DNA from: Paludisphaera borealis
GTDB lineage: Bacteria > Planctomycetota > Planctomycetia > Isosphaerales > Isosphaeraceae
Assembly (NCBI RefSeq): GCF_001956985.1
Contig: NZ_CP019082.1
Span: 3,162,001 to 3,226,000, forward strand
Direction: 5' to 3'
DNA: 64,000 nt
Shown here: in pieces, positions 37,704-47,641 of the stretch
Position numbering within the stretch: the stretch's first letter is position 1
Layout of the letters: each line of letters starts with the position of its first letter
The notes under the pieces: model-generated
Databases searched by the model: none
What the model was told of the DNA's origin: nothing
The model's input: the letters and a program-made list of their open reading frames with translations, nothing else
Translations under genes and position numbers: made by a program

Positions 37704-37890
37704 GCCGCTCGTCGGCCGCCTCGCCGACCCGAGAACACCGTCGAGCCCGCTGGTCGATCGCCCTTCGATTCGACTCGCGGGCTTCTCCGCGCGCCCGACG
37801 GATCGGCCGGGAGTCGATTCCGGGCGTTGATCTGGTACGATGAAATCGACGTGGGGAGTCGACGCCGACGATCATCGGGAGTGAGACGCC

Positions 37891-38940
37891 ATGCGCAGAC
37901 CTATAAACCGACGTTTCTTCATGGGCACGACGGCCGCGGCCAGCCTGAGCACGCTGGCGATCGGGGCGTCGCCGCCGGCGACGGTGGGGTCTCGAAGGCC
38001 GACGGCCGTCGCCAGCGGCAACGGCCTGCGCGCCGTCGAGCGGGCGGTCGAACTGGTCAAGAACGGTTACGACCCGCTCGACGCGGCCGTCGAAGGGGTC
38101 GCGATCGTCGAGGCCGACCCGGCCGACAACTCGGTCGGCTACGGCGGCCTGCCGAACGAGGACGGCGTCGTCGAGCTGGATGGGGCCGTGATGCACGGCC
38201 CGACCCACGGCGGCGGCTCGGTCGCGTCGATCCGCAACATCATGCACCCGGCCGCCGTCGCCCGGCTGGTGATGAAGCGGACCCGGCACTGCCTGATCGT
38301 GGGCGACGGCGCCCTCCGGTTCGCCCGCGCCCACGGGTTCCCTGAAGTCGACCTGCTGACCGACGAGTCGCGGAAGATCTGGCTGCACTGGAAGGAGACG
38401 CGTGACCCCAACGACGACTGGGTCCCGCCGCCCGAACCGGAGGTCGCCGACCATGTTCATGAATACATCAAGAAGCGGGTGACCGGCACGATCCACTGCT
38501 CGGTGCTCGATACCCACGGCGACCTCGGCTGCACGACGACCACCTCGGGCCTGTCGTGGAAGATCCCGGGGCGGGTCGGCGATTCGCCGATCCTGGGCGC
38601 GGGGCTCTACCTCGACAACGAGGTCGGCTCGGCCGGCTCGACGGGCGTCGGCGAGGCGAACCTGCTGAACCTCTCCAGTCACCTGATCGTCGAAGCCATG
38701 CGCCGGGGGCTGACGGCCAAGGACGCGGTGATGGAAGCCCTCAAGCGGGTCGCCGAGACGAGCGTCCGCGACCCCAAGCGGCGACGGCCCGACGGCAAGA
38801 CGACCTTCAACGTCTCGTTCTACGCCCTCGCCAAGGACGGGACTTTCGCAGGCGGCTGCATGTATCCCGGCGGCAAGATGGCTGTCCACGACGGCGACTC
38901 GGCCCGGATCGTCGTCCTCGATCCGCTCTACGAGAAATGA
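37891..38940 (+). CDS. Exported glycosylasparaginase / isoaspartyl peptidase (Ntn hydrolase)
   Basis: The 349-residue precursor is cleaved by itself before a catalytic threonine. The candidate is Thr200 in RVTGTIHCSVLDTHGDLG, matching the family pattern around the scissile bond; downstream TTTTSGLSWK and GAGLYLDNEVG are typical substrate-binding segments. The N-terminus NRRFFMGTTAAASLS looks like a Tat signal. It is predicted to hydrolyse GlcNAc-asparagine or isoaspartyl bonds in imported or wall-derived peptides. A hairpin terminator follows 17 bases after the stop. Confidence 0.9.
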   Translation: MRRPINRRFFMGTTAAASLSTLAIGASPPATVGSRRPTAVASGNGLRAVERAVELVKNGYDPLDAAVEGVAIVEADPADNSVGYGGLPNEDGVVELDGAVMHGPTHGGGSVASIRNIMHPAAVARLVMKRTRHCLIVGDGALRFARAHGFPEVDLLTDESRKIWLHWKETRDPNDDWVPPPEPEVADHVHEYIKKRVTGTIHCSVLDTHGDLGCTTTTSGLSWKIPGRVGDSPILGAGLYLDNEVGSAGSTGVGEANLLNLSSHLIVEAMRRGLTAKDAVMEALKRVAETSVRDPKRRRPDGKTTFNVSFYALAKDGTFAGGCMYPGGKMAVHDGDSARIVVLDPLYEK

Positions 38941-38957
38941 GCGGCGAAGGAAACGCG

Positions 38958-38999
38958 AAGACCCCGAAGTCCCGCCCGAGGGCGAACTTCCGGGGTCTT
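38958..38999. terminator. Bidirectional hairpin between convergent genes
   Basis: AAGACCCCGAAGT pairs with ACTTCCGGGGTCTT (one bulged C) around a 15-base loop. It lies between the glycosylasparaginase gene and the DUF1559 gene, which converge, so it probably serves both. Confidence 0.7.
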
Positions 39000-39026
39000 G
39001 CTTGAAGCCGCGTTCACACGATCCGA

Positions 39027-40136
39027 TCAATAAGCGTCAGAGCTGATGACCTCGCCGCCCTTGAGGGTGATGAGGGCGCGGAGGGTGACTACGTTGATCG
39101 AGTCCTTGATGAACCGGACGCTGCCGTCGCCCATAAGGACGTTGACGCCGCCGGGATGGTACGAGAACAACTCGTCGTTGGCGCCGGCGTTGTTGCCGGC
39201 GGAGACGCCGGTCTGGGTCCAGCCGGCGGCCTCGCACATCGGCCGGAACTTGTTGTTGGGCGCGCCCGAGACGCCGAAGGCGGTGTCGGCCTCGGCCCAT
39301 CGCCAGTAGCGACGCTTGACGCCGGGGCCGCCCGCGGGCCCCTGCTCGCCCGGGAAGGTCCCGGAGCCGGCGACGCCGCCGTAGATCTCGCCCTCGGTGT
39401 AGGGGCTGATGAAGCGGGGGTCGCGGCCGGCGTCCTCGCCGATGGCGATGGTGTTGCTGGTGCCGTCGGTGATCTCGCCGATCGAGGTCTTACCCTGCTT
39501 CAGCAGGCCGTCCTGCCGCGTGGTCTTATCGCGGTAGGGGGTGGCGGAGCCGGGGGTGATGGCCACGCCCAGCGGGCTGATGTCGGTGTAGACGGTCGGG
39601 CCGTAGTCGTCGTAAGCGTAGCCCCGGCCGGCCCGGGTGGTGATCGGATCATTGGGGTCGACGCCGTCGCTGCCGCCGTCGGGCTGACGCGAGGACGACG
39701 GGCAGAGGAAGGTCGAGATGACCGTCGAGGCGCCGGTGAAGTTCATGCCGGAGGCCTCGTTGTACTCCTTGGCGTTGAAGTTCAACGCGTTGTACGACGC
39801 GCCGCCTTCGATGAACGTGAGCAGACGGGCGAAGGTGCTCCAGTTGCCGTCCACGAACTGCGTGATCGGCACCGCCGACGCCGAACCGACCGTCGAGGGA
39901 TTGTAGTTCGTCGACTCGCCGCCCGGAGGAAACGCCGTGTTGGTGCTCTCGTAGTTATGCAGAGCCAGGCCGATCTGCTTCAGGTTGTTGGTGCACTGGG
40001 CGCGACGGGCGGCCTCGCGGGCCGACTGCACGGCCGGCAAGAGCAACGCGATCAAAACGGCGATGATGGCGATGACCACCAGCAGTTCGATCAGGGTGAA
40101 GCCGCCGCGTCGGGGCGATCTCGCGAGAGATCTCAT
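39027..40136 (-). CDS. DUF1559 prepilin-like protein
   Basis: The 369-residue protein opens with a type IV prepilin signal: basic RSPRRGG, cleavage before Phe13 ([19 protein letters not shown]), then [20 protein letters not shown]. The DUF1559 body follows, ending in the family motif [17 protein letters not shown]. Planctomycetes carry dozens of these; they are thought to be pseudopilin-like envelope components, but the role is unproved. It is followed upstream by a small lipoprotein gene on the same strand, a recurrent pairing. Confidence 0.92.
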   Translation of the reverse strand: MRSLARSPRRGGFTLIELLVVIAIIAVLIALLLPAVQSAREAARRAQCTNNLKQIGLALHNYESTNTAFPPGGESTNYNPSTVGSASAVPITQFVDGNWSTFARLLTFIEGGASYNALNFNAKEYNEASGMNFTGASTVISTFLCPSSSRQPDGGSDGVDPNDPITTRAGRGYAYDDYGPTVYTDISPLGVAITPGSATPYRDKTTRQDGLLKQGKTSIGEITDGTSNTIAIGEDAGRDPRFISPYTEGEIYGGVAGSGTFPGEQGPAGGPGVKRRYWRWAEADTAFGVSGAPNNKFRPMCEAAGWTQTGVSAGNNAGANDELFSYHPGGVNVLMGDGSVRFIKDSINVVTLRALITLKGGEVISSDAY

Positions 40137-40295
40137 GGAATCGATTCTCCGTGGAATGGCTGTAAAGCGGAAGGGCCGGTACGAAGGGGGGAGAAGGAAG
40201 AAGCCGCGATCGGGGGGGCTTCACGGACCGCCGGACCGCTCCGGAAGATCCACTTCAAGAATCAACTGATCGAGATGACAGGCTATAACAACCTG

Positions 40296-40772
40296 TCACT
40301 TGGCGAGCGTGAACGGCTCAAGGTCGTTGGCGGAAGGCTTCACGACGGCCGTCAGGCCTGAGGTTGTTTCATCGCCGTACTTGGCGGGATAGGCCAGATT
40401 CGCGCCCGAGCGGCGGCCGCCGCGGGCTTTGGGGTCGGCCGGCTTGGAGAGGTCGGCCTGAATCCGGATCTTGTACGACCCCTCGGGCGCGCCCTCGCCG
40501 TAGCTGCTCTTGAGCGCGAACGAGCCGTCGGACTCGAGCGGAGCCTCGAATTCCATCCCCTTCTCGGGAAGCGCGAAGACGACCACGCCCGACGCCAACG
40601 GCTTGCCGTCGGCGAGCAAGACCTTACCCTTGACGGGGTACGTCGTCATGGACGTCGGAGCGGAATCCGAACTGCCGCAGCCGGCCAGGAACCCCGCGAG
40701 CCCGAACCCGAAGGCCAGGAGCAACGGCCGCAACGCATTCTGTATTTTCGATATCATTGCGTGTTTCATCAT
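40296..40772 (-). CDS. Small lipoprotein with carboxypeptidase-regulatory-like fold
   Basis: The 158-residue protein has a lipobox FLAGC (Cys about 32) after a hydrophobic stretch, so it is probably membrane-anchored. The mature part reads VKGKVLLADGKPLASGVVVF and PEGSYKIRI, typical of a beta-sandwich carboxypeptidase-regulatory-like domain. Genes of this type habitually accompany DUF1559 prepilin genes, as here (159 bases apart, same strand). Binding or scaffolding in the envelope is inferred. Confidence 0.85.
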   Translation of the reverse strand: MMKHAMISKIQNALRPLLLAFGFGLAGFLAGCGSSDSAPTSMTTYPVKGKVLLADGKPLASGVVVFALPEKGMEFEAPLESDGSFALKSSYGEGAPEGSYKIRIQADLSKPADPKARGGRRSGANLAYPAKYGDETTSGLTAVVKPSANDLEPFTLAK

Positions 40773-40920
40773 CGGTTGGGAGCCGCCCGAGCAGCGACGA
40801 TCGCTAGTCGGGGCCGACGATGAAAAGTATATCCACGCGAGAGGGGAGGCGAGCGAAGCATCAAAGAATGTCGCGCGAAGAATTCATGAAGACCGCCTCG
40901 CTCGGGGCGACGCCGGGCTC

Positions 40921-43900
40921 TCAATCGTCGTCGAGGTCGTCGGTGGGGTCGAGGTCGTCCATCGGCTCGGGGACCGCGACGCGCACCGCGACCGCCGGCT
41001 TGGCCGACGACTCGGCCCGCGCCGTCGCCCCGCGCTGGCCGAGCAGGCGGACGTTGCCCGAACCGACGACCTGCTCCATCTCGGCGACCATCTTCTCGTC
41101 GCAGCGGATGCGCAGCGAGGCCCCCGCGCGGTAGATCACGCGGCGGACGTTCTCGATCCCGAAAATCTCAAGATAGAGGTCCAGGCCGCCGGGATGGACC
41201 CGGACGATCCGCAGCAGACGCTCCAGCTCGGCGTCCTGCTGAAGTCCCTTGTGCAGCCGCACGACGACCCCGCGCGCCAGCTCGGACGACGCCGATTCGA
41301 TCGGGATGATCTTGCTGATCACCAGCTCGGGGGGATCGCGGCGGCGGTCGATCGTCCCCTTCACGAACCCGATCGCGTCGTTCACGATCAGGTCGCCGAG
41401 CTTGGCGAACTCCTCGGGCCAGAGCATCGCCGGCGTGCTGCCGTCCAGGTCCTCGAAGGTCAGCTTGGCCATTCGCGTCAGGCCCGACCGGCTCTTCTGG
41501 ACGTTCCGCACCTGGACGTTCGTGATCATGCCGCCGAGGAGCACCTCGCATTTGTCCGGGGCCGAGGCCAGGTCCGTCGTCCGGTGCGTCGACAACGCCT
41601 GAAGCGTCGCCGCGTAGCGGGTCAAAGGGTGGTTCGACATATAAAAACCCAGCGCCTTCTTCTCGCCGCTGAGCAAATCGACGTCGGGGAGTTCGGGGAC
41701 GTCTGGCAGGTTGGCGACGCCGGGCGCGACGCCGTTGCCGTTTCCATTGTGCGCGCCGTGCGCCGGAGTTTCGGGCTCGTCGAACAGTCCGCGCTGGCCG
41801 CGGCGGCGGTCCTCCTGCTTGGCCTGTCCGGCCTGCATGGCGCGGGGGAGGACGGCCAGAAGCTGCGACCTTCGAGCGCCGAAGCCGTCGAACGCCCCGG
41901 CGCGAATCAAAGTCTCGGCGGCGGCGGCGCTCACCTCACGCGTCGACACCCGCTCGAAAAACTCGTCGAGGCTTCGATACGGCCCCCCCTCCTCGCGAGC
42001 CCGAAGGATCGCCTCGACCGCCTTGGTGCCGACCCCTTTCACGGCTTCGAGCCCGAACTCCACCTTGCCCTCGGTCACGACCGTGAACGTCGTGCTCCCG
42101 CGGTTGACGTCGGGCCGCTGCACCTCGATGCCCATGCGCCGGCAGTCGTCGATGTGTTCGACGAAGAACTTGTCGCGCTCCGCTCCGTTCATCTCCGACG
42201 ACAGGACGGCCGCCATGTACTCGGTTGGGTAGTGCGACTTCAGGTAGGCCGTCTGGTAGGCCACCAGCGCGTAGGCCGTACTGTGCGACTTGTTGAAGCC
42301 GTAGCCGCCGAAGAACTCGATGAGCGCGAAGATCCGCGACGCCTGGTCGCGTTCCAGGCCCTTCTCGATCGAGCCCTTGATGAACTGGTCGCGGCCTTCG
42401 GCGATCGTCTCGGTCTTCTTCTTCGAGATCGCCTTGATGCACGCGTACGCTTTGGAGAGTTCGATGCCTCCCAGGCGGTTGAGGATCCGCATGACCTGTT
42501 CCTGGTAGACCATGACGCCGTAGGTCTCTTCCAGGACGTCGCGGAGCACCGGATGCAAGTAGGTCGCCTGCTTGCGGTTGTTCTTCACATCCACGTATTC
42601 GTCGACCATGCCGCCGTTGAGCGGGCCCGGCCGGTAGAGCGCGTTGGTGGCGATGATGTCGGCGAATCGGTCGGGCTTCATCTTCACCAGAAGGTCGCGG
42701 ATGCCCGCGCTCTCAAGCTGGAAAACGCCCTTGGTCTCGCCGCGCTGGAGCAGCTCGAACGCCTTGGGGTCGTTGAGCGGCAGGTTGTCGATGTCGATCG
42801 GGGCGTCCGGGTTCCGGGCGTTGATGAGGCGGACGGCGGCCTCCAGCGTCGTCAGGTTGCGGAGGCCGAGGAAGTCCATTTTCAGGAGCCCGGCCTTCTC
42901 GACGTCGCCCATGTCCCACTGGGTGCAGACGACCTCTTCCTTGTCGCCGCGGCGGATCACCTGCAAGGGGACCAGCGATTCCAGCGGCTGGTCGGCGATC
43001 ACCACGCCGGCCGCGTGCGTGCTCGCGTTGCGGACCGAGCCTTCCAGCCGGCGGGCCAACGTCATCAGTCGCTCGATGTCCGGATCTTGCTCGACCATCT
43101 TCCGCAGCGCCGGCTCTTCCTTGAGGGCCTCTTCGAGCGTGATGTTCAGCCGGGTGGGGATCAGCTTGTTGATCTCCTCGACCCGTGCGAGGGGGAGGTT
43201 GAGCACCCGGCCGACGTCCTTGATCGCCGCCTTGGCCTTCATGGTTCCGAACGTGCCGATCTGCGCGACGTTGGCTTGGCCGTACTTCTGGCGGACGTAC
43301 TCGATGACCTCGTACCGACGCTCTTGGCAGAGGTCGATGTCGATGTCGGGCGCCTCTGACCGGTTCGGGTCGAGGAACCGCTCGAACAGCAGGTCGTACT
43401 TGAGCGGGCAGACGTTGCTGAGGTAGAGCACGTAACTGACGAGCGCACCGCAGGCCGATCCACGAGCCAGGGCCGGGATGCTCTTCTCGCGAGCGTAGCG
43501 GACGAAATCCCAGACGATCAGGAAGTACGACGCGAACCCCATGCGGTTGATGGTACCCAGCTCGTGATCAAGTCGCTCGCGGGCCTCGGCGGGGGGCGAC
43601 GCGCCGTACCGAGCGATTAAACCTTGCTCGCAAAGCTCGCGCAGGTAGTCCTCGGCCGTCTTCTCCTCCGGCGGCTTGAACGACGGGAACAGCCGCTTGC
43701 CCAGGTTCAGGCTGGTGTAGTTCTCCTCGACGCTCTCGGCGATCCGGGCCGACTGCGCAAGGGCCTCCTCGTGGCCGCCGACGACCGCGTACATCTCGTC
43801 GGGACTGCGGACGTGGAACTGGTCGGACAGCCGGCCGTCGTCGGCGACGAACCGGGGCTTGTCGAGCGGCTGGTCGACGGTCTTGCCCGTATTGATGCAC

Positions 43901-44580
43901 AGCAGGGCGTCGTGCGCAAGGTGGTCGTCCTGCCTCAGGTAGTGGGCGTCACTGGTCGCCACCAGCGGCATCCCCAGCCGGTTAGCCAGGTCGACCTGCC
44001 GCTCCATCGCATCGCGCTGGATTTGCAGGCCGTTGTTCTGGATCTCGACGAAGAAGTTGTCCTCGCCGAAGGTCTGCTGATACCAGATCGCCAACTTCTC
44101 AGCCGCCGCCGTGCGGTCGTGCAGCAAGTGCTGCGAGAACTCGGACCCGACGCAGCCCGACAGGCATATCAACCCCTCGCTGTGCCGTGCGAGCAGCTCC
44201 TTGTCCATTCTCGGCTTGTAGTAGTAGCCCTCCTGGTACGACCGCGAGGTGAGCCGTAGGAGGTTCCTGAACCCGACGCCGTTCTTGGCCAGGAGCGTCA
44301 GGTGATACGCGAACTTCTCATCCCCCGACCCGTTCGTCGAGCGGTCAGTCCGCTTACCGGGTGCGACGTACGCCTCGATCCCCACGATCGGCTTGATGCC
44401 GGCGTACTTGGCCTCCCGGAGAAACTCCATCGCCCCGAACATGTTGCCGTGGTCCGTCACCGCGATCGCCGGCATCCCCAGCGCCTTGACCTGCTTGACC
44501 AGGTCCGGCAGCTTGTTCTGGCCGTCGAGCAAGCTGTAATGGCTGTGGCAATGCAAGTGAACGAACGGGCGACTGGCCAT
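40921..44580 (-). CDS. dnaE: DNA polymerase III alpha subunit
   Basis: The 1219-residue replicative polymerase has an N-terminal PHP domain starting HLHCHSHYSLLDG, the catalytic PDIDIDL motif near residue 410 (two of three catalytic aspartates), a thumb and fingers region, a helix-hairpin-helix (about 880-890, ETLIRAGAFDGFG), an OB fold (about 1000-1080) and a C-terminal beta/tau-binding region. The length matches DnaE1 (about 1150-1200). The last about 35 residues form an acidic DLDPTDDLDDD tail. The PHP metal-binding histidines are preserved. It is transcribed alone. Confidence 0.96.
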   Translation of the reverse strand: MASRPFVHLHCHSHYSLLDGQNKLPDLVKQVKALGMPAIAVTDHGNMFGAMEFLREAKYAGIKPIVGIEAYVAPGKRTDRSTNGSGDEKFAYHLTLLAKNGVGFRNLLRLTSRSYQEGYYYKPRMDKELLARHSEGLICLSGCVGSEFSQHLLHDRTAAAEKLAIWYQQTFGEDNFFVEIQNNGLQIQRDAMERQVDLANRLGMPLVATSDAHYLRQDDHLAHDALLCINTGKTVDQPLDKPRFVADDGRLSDQFHVRSPDEMYAVVGGHEEALAQSARIAESVEENYTSLNLGKRLFPSFKPPEEKTAEDYLRELCEQGLIARYGASPPAEARERLDHELGTINRMGFASYFLIVWDFVRYAREKSIPALARGSACGALVSYVLYLSNVCPLKYDLLFERFLDPNRSEAPDIDIDLCQERRYEVIEYVRQKYGQANVAQIGTFGTMKAKAAIKDVGRVLNLPLARVEEINKLIPTRLNITLEEALKEEPALRKMVEQDPDIERLMTLARRLEGSVRNASTHAAGVVIADQPLESLVPLQVIRRGDKEEVVCTQWDMGDVEKAGLLKMDFLGLRNLTTLEAAVRLINARNPDAPIDIDNLPLNDPKAFELLQRGETKGVFQLESAGIRDLLVKMKPDRFADIIATNALYRPGPLNGGMVDEYVDVKNNRKQATYLHPVLRDVLEETYGVMVYQEQVMRILNRLGGIELSKAYACIKAISKKKTETIAEGRDQFIKGSIEKGLERDQASRIFALIEFFGGYGFNKSHSTAYALVAYQTAYLKSHYPTEYMAAVLSSEMNGAERDKFFVEHIDDCRRMGIEVQRPDVNRGSTTFTVVTEGKVEFGLEAVKGVGTKAVEAILRAREEGGPYRSLDEFFERVSTREVSAAAAETLIRAGAFDGFGARRSQLLAVLPRAMQAGQAKQEDRRRGQRGLFDEPETPAHGAHNGNGNGVAPGVANLPDVPELPDVDLLSGEKKALGFYMSNHPLTRYAATLQALSTHRTTDLASAPDKCEVLLGGMITNVQVRNVQKSRSGLTRMAKLTFEDLDGSTPAMLWPEEFAKLGDLIVNDAIGFVKGTIDRRRDPPELVISKIIPIESASSELARGVVVRLHKGLQQDAELERLLRIVRVHPGGLDLYLEIFGIENVRRVIYRAGASLRIRCDEKMVAEMEQVVGSGNVRLLGQRGATARAESSAKPAVAVRVAVPEPMDDLDPTDDLDDD

Positions 44581-45008
44581 GAGCGAACTCTCTCCTTAGA
44601 GGACCGACGCGGCTATGTACCCGCGTCCAGGACATTGTATTCTAGCAGATCCCGGACGAATCGGCGGAGATTGACGTATCGCGTGTGAGAGGATTCGAAG
44701 GTCCTTGTGAATCGTGCTAGGTTTGCCGACGATGGATGCAACGCGAGGGGGGACGGCTCAAGCCGCAAGTCGCCACGACGGGGGGGCGCAAACCGATGAA
44801 GCCGTTGATGATCGATCGTCGACCCTGGTTCTATCTGGCAGGGCTCGTCGAAGTTCGGAATCGGAAAAGGCTCGACGCACGGAGGGCTGGGAATTCGGAT
44901 TTCGAACCACGCGCAACTCAGAGTCAGTCCCCCAAACGCGTAGTGCGGAAGCCTCGCCCTCCCCTTAATGAGACAGACCTTCAGACGAAGTCGTCCACCG
45001 CGCGCAAA

Positions 45009-45046
45009 GCAACCCCGGGGCTCGGGGGGGGAGCGCCCAGGGTTGC
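45009..45046. terminator. Hairpin downstream of the Phd-like gene
   Basis: GCAACCC pairs with GGGTTGC and an inner GGGGCTC/GAGCGCCC stem continues it, with a G-rich loop. Probably part of the terminator region of the minus-strand gene at 45089. Confidence 0.5.
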
Positions 45047-45060
45047 GGGTATCTCAGATC

Positions 45061-45080
45061 GAGCCTCGGAGGCGAGGCTC
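45061..45080 (-). terminator. Terminator hairpin of the Phd-like gene
   Basis: GAGCCTCG pairs perfectly with CGAGGCTC around a four-base GAGG loop, nine bases after the stop codon of the minus-strand gene. Confidence 0.55.
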
Positions 45081-45088
45081 TGGGGTCG

Positions 45089-45391
45089 TCAGACCGCGAC
45101 GAGTGCTTCCTGACGCTCTTCGGTTTCGGCGCCCGAGGACTCAAGCCCCTGGACCAACGCGCCGAGTTGGAGAGCGAGGAGCCGATCTTCCGGGGTCGCG
45201 CCGCGGAGGAGGCTCAGGAAGGCTTCGGTGCCGATCATGACGGCCTTGGGCTTGCTGTGAATCGTCAGGACGTAGCGACAATCTGGATTTTCGAGGTTTT
45301 CCAGGACTTTCGGAAGATCGCGGTGAAGCTCGCGGCTGCCAATGAAACGAACACGCGACGGAGACGGAGGCATCTGTATCCTCTGGGCCAT
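45089..45391 (-). CDS. Phd/YefM-like antitoxin-type protein without adjacent toxin
   Basis: The 100-residue protein resembles Phd/YefM DNA-binding antitoxins: VRFIGSRELHRDLPKVLENL and YVLTIHSKPKAVMIGTEAFLSLL (about residues 14-65), followed by an acidic/Gln-rich tail that could bind a toxin. The ATG at 45391 was chosen; the open frame continues to 45502 as non-family sequence. No toxin gene is next to it: dnaE lies on one side and the kinase gene on the other. A stand-alone transcriptional regulator is equally possible. Confidence 0.65.
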   Translation of the reverse strand: MAQRIQMPPSPSRVRFIGSRELHRDLPKVLENLENPDCRYVLTIHSKPKAVMIGTEAFLSLLRGATPEDRLLALQLGALVQGLESSGAETEERQEALVAV

Positions 45392-45615
45392 GATCGGCCT
45401 AATGCACAAAGGTGTTTCGAGGCGAACAGACGGGAGCCGCCTCATCAAACGATAGGTAAACCAACGGTATCTTAGTCCGTGCGCGCCGTCAACTGGGCGC
45501 ACGCCCTTACTACGTCGCCCCAGACCGAAATGTTGGACAAACTTCGGACGAATATCACATATTCGTGGTTTTCGCCATGATCAATTCATTCGTGCAGTCA
45601 TGATGGCTCGAGTCT

Positions 45616-47517
45616 TCAAGACGCGGGCCTTCCTCGGCGGCCTGATTGGGCCGGGGCCGGGTCGGGGGCCGACTTCGCGGGCTCAGGCTCAGTTTCTGGC
45701 TCGGCAGTGGGAGCGGGCGTCGCACTCGGCGACGCGGCCGGCTTCTCGACTTCCGGGGCGGGGACGTGAGCGGGAGGGGTTGGTTCGGAGGGGGCCTCCG
45801 GGGGCGGAGCGGGTGCCAAGAGATCGGCGAGATCGGCGTACTTGGCGAATTTCTCCTTGAGCATCGCGTGGATGGTGATCACCTCGTTGGGCCTCCCGCC
45901 CCGGAACGCGGCGTCGGCTCGGCGAAGCTGGTCCTCGACGAACGTTCGCCGCTCGCGGATCTTCGTCTCCAACTCCTCAGCCCGTTTCTGCGAGAGCAAG
46001 ATCCATTTCCGCTCGTCGGGATCGTCGACGTTGAGCGAGCCGGTCATCTCCCGCCAGTAGTTCGCCGCAACGTCCTCATGGCCGGCGGCCGCAGCCTTTG
46101 TAGCCAGGCTGAAGAAAATCACGTACTGGCGTTCGCCGTTGGTCTTGGGCTCAGAGAACGGCGTAGCCGTGGCGCTCGCCAGCATCTTGGAGCGACTCTC
46201 GGCCTCGTCGAGCGCGATCAGGTCGCGCCAGGCCTGGGTCTGCGCGTGGTAGGGGTGGTTGGGGTACCCCGTGTCGAGCGGGTCGATGTATTCTTCGAGG
46301 GCCGTCAGCCAGTCGGAGCGTCGCGACGACTCCATCAGCGGAACGGCCTGGCGATACAGGTACTGCGCGCTCGGCGGCCAGAGCCAGTAGGCCATAAACC
46401 CGCCGATGGCGACCAGAGCCACGACGAGACCGATCGTCTCCAGGCTGACCCGGCTCAAGACGGCGTCGGTCCACGAGGTTTCGTCGCTTCGCAAGTTCGA
46501 CCCCGAGGCGCCGCCGGGCTTCTTCCCCTTCTTCTTCGGGCGCGCGGGGGGCGGCGTCACGCCGACGCCGGCCCGGCTGGGGTTGGCGTCCGGCGAGTCG
46601 GCCGCGGGCCAGACCATCGGCACCGCCTCGCTCCGCGCGGCCTTGTCACGCAGCTCGGTGAGAATCACCCCCGCCGCCTCGGCGTCCCAGGGGCGGGAGG
46701 TCGGGTTCTTGGACATCAGCGCGACGACCAGGTCGTCGAGCGCCTTGGGGATCTCTTGCACCTTGTCGCTGGGACGGGGGGGGGGTTCGTTGAGATGGCA
46801 GTGCATCAGTACGACGGCCGACGCCCCCTCGAACGGAGGCTTGCCGGTGAGCATCTGATAGAGGACCACGCCCAGCGAGTAGAGGTCGGTCTTGTGGCTG
46901 ACCGCGGGCGTGCCGCGAATCTGTTCGGGGGCCATGTAGGCGGCCGTGCCGAGCGTTCGCCCGGGCGCGGTCAGGGCCGTGCGGTCGAGAACCCGGGCGA
47001 TGCCGAAGTCGGTCAGCTTGATCCGGCCGTCGCGCGTGACCATCAGGTTCGACGGCTTGAGATCGCGATGGACGACCCCCTGCTGGTGGGCGTAGTGGAG
47101 TGCGTCGCAGATCTGGATCGCCAGATCGACGACCTCGCGCCAGGGGATCGCGCCGCGGTCCAGAAGGAGCTTTTCGAGAGTGACCCCTTCGACGAACTCC
47201 ATGGCGAAGTAATACGTGCCCCGAAACTTGCCCGTGGCCAGCCAGCGGACGATGTTCGGGTGTCGGAACTGCTTGATGATCTCGGCTTCACGGCTGAACC
47301 GCTCAAGCAGCTTGGTGTTCTCGGCGATCTCGCCCTGGACGATCTTGACGGCGGCCTTGCGGGTGGCGACGACCTTGCGGCCCTCGGCGTCCGCGGCGCT
47401 TGAGTTGGGGTCGACGATCTCCTGGGTGGCCCGGAAGACGACGCCCATCGCGCCGGAGCCGATCACCTCTTCGAGGCGGAACGAACCGAGCTGTTCGCCG
47501 ATGAAGCCCTGACTCAT
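45616..47517 (-). CDS. Transmembrane Ser/Thr protein kinase
   Basis: The 633-residue eukaryotic-type kinase has a glycine loop IGSGAMGVVF (20-29), ATP-lysine in AAVKIV (Lys58), catalytic HRDLKPSN (Asp152), DFG (Asp170) and GTAAYMAPEQ. An extra about 20-residue loop precedes the ATP-lysine. A Lys/Pro linker (about 320-345), one membrane helix (361-380) and a large extracellular helical domain (about 385-570), ending in Pro/Ala/Glu-rich sequence, follow. The sensor domain shows no PASTA repeats. It is divergent from nothing; the next gene upstream is glucan phosphorylase on the same strand. Confidence 0.93.
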   Translation of the reverse strand: MSQGFIGEQLGSFRLEEVIGSGAMGVVFRATQEIVDPNSSAADAEGRKVVATRKAAVKIVQGEIAENTKLLERFSREAEIIKQFRHPNIVRWLATGKFRGTYYFAMEFVEGVTLEKLLLDRGAIPWREVVDLAIQICDALHYAHQQGVVHRDLKPSNLMVTRDGRIKLTDFGIARVLDRTALTAPGRTLGTAAYMAPEQIRGTPAVSHKTDLYSLGVVLYQMLTGKPPFEGASAVVLMHCHLNEPPPRPSDKVQEIPKALDDLVVALMSKNPTSRPWDAEAAGVILTELRDKAARSEAVPMVWPAADSPDANPSRAGVGVTPPPARPKKKGKKPGGASGSNLRSDETSWTDAVLSRVSLETIGLVVALVAIGGFMAYWLWPPSAQYLYRQAVPLMESSRRSDWLTALEEYIDPLDTGYPNHPYHAQTQAWRDLIALDEAESRSKMLASATATPFSEPKTNGERQYVIFFSLATKAAAAGHEDVAANYWREMTGSLNVDDPDERKWILLSQKRAEELETKIRERRTFVEDQLRRADAAFRGGRPNEVITIHAMLKEKFAKYADLADLLAPAPPPEAPSEPTPPAHVPAPEVEKPAASPSATPAPTAEPETEPEPAKSAPDPAPAQSGRRGRPAS

Positions 47518-47641
47518 GGCCTCGAACCAACCTCGTCGCGCGCGGCGAACCAGCGAAGGAAAGGGAAGCGGGAGACGCGGCGATCCGCGTCTCGCTCGTC
47601 AAGAACACGTCCACGAACGCCTCCCGCTCGATCGTCGCGTC

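Larger units (their letters stand above)
44581..45088. other. Intergenic between dnaE and the Phd-like gene
   Basis: 508 bases. Two short forward frames (from 44714 and 44736) lack ribosome-binding sites and resemble no protein, so no gene is called. It contains two strong hairpins at 45009-45046 and 45061-45080. The rest is the dnaE leader; no promoter is clear. Confidence 0.5.

Noticed and set aside
44714-45113. Forward open frames between dnaE and the Phd-like gene
   Set aside because: No ribosome-binding site, no recognisable domain, and they run through two hairpins.
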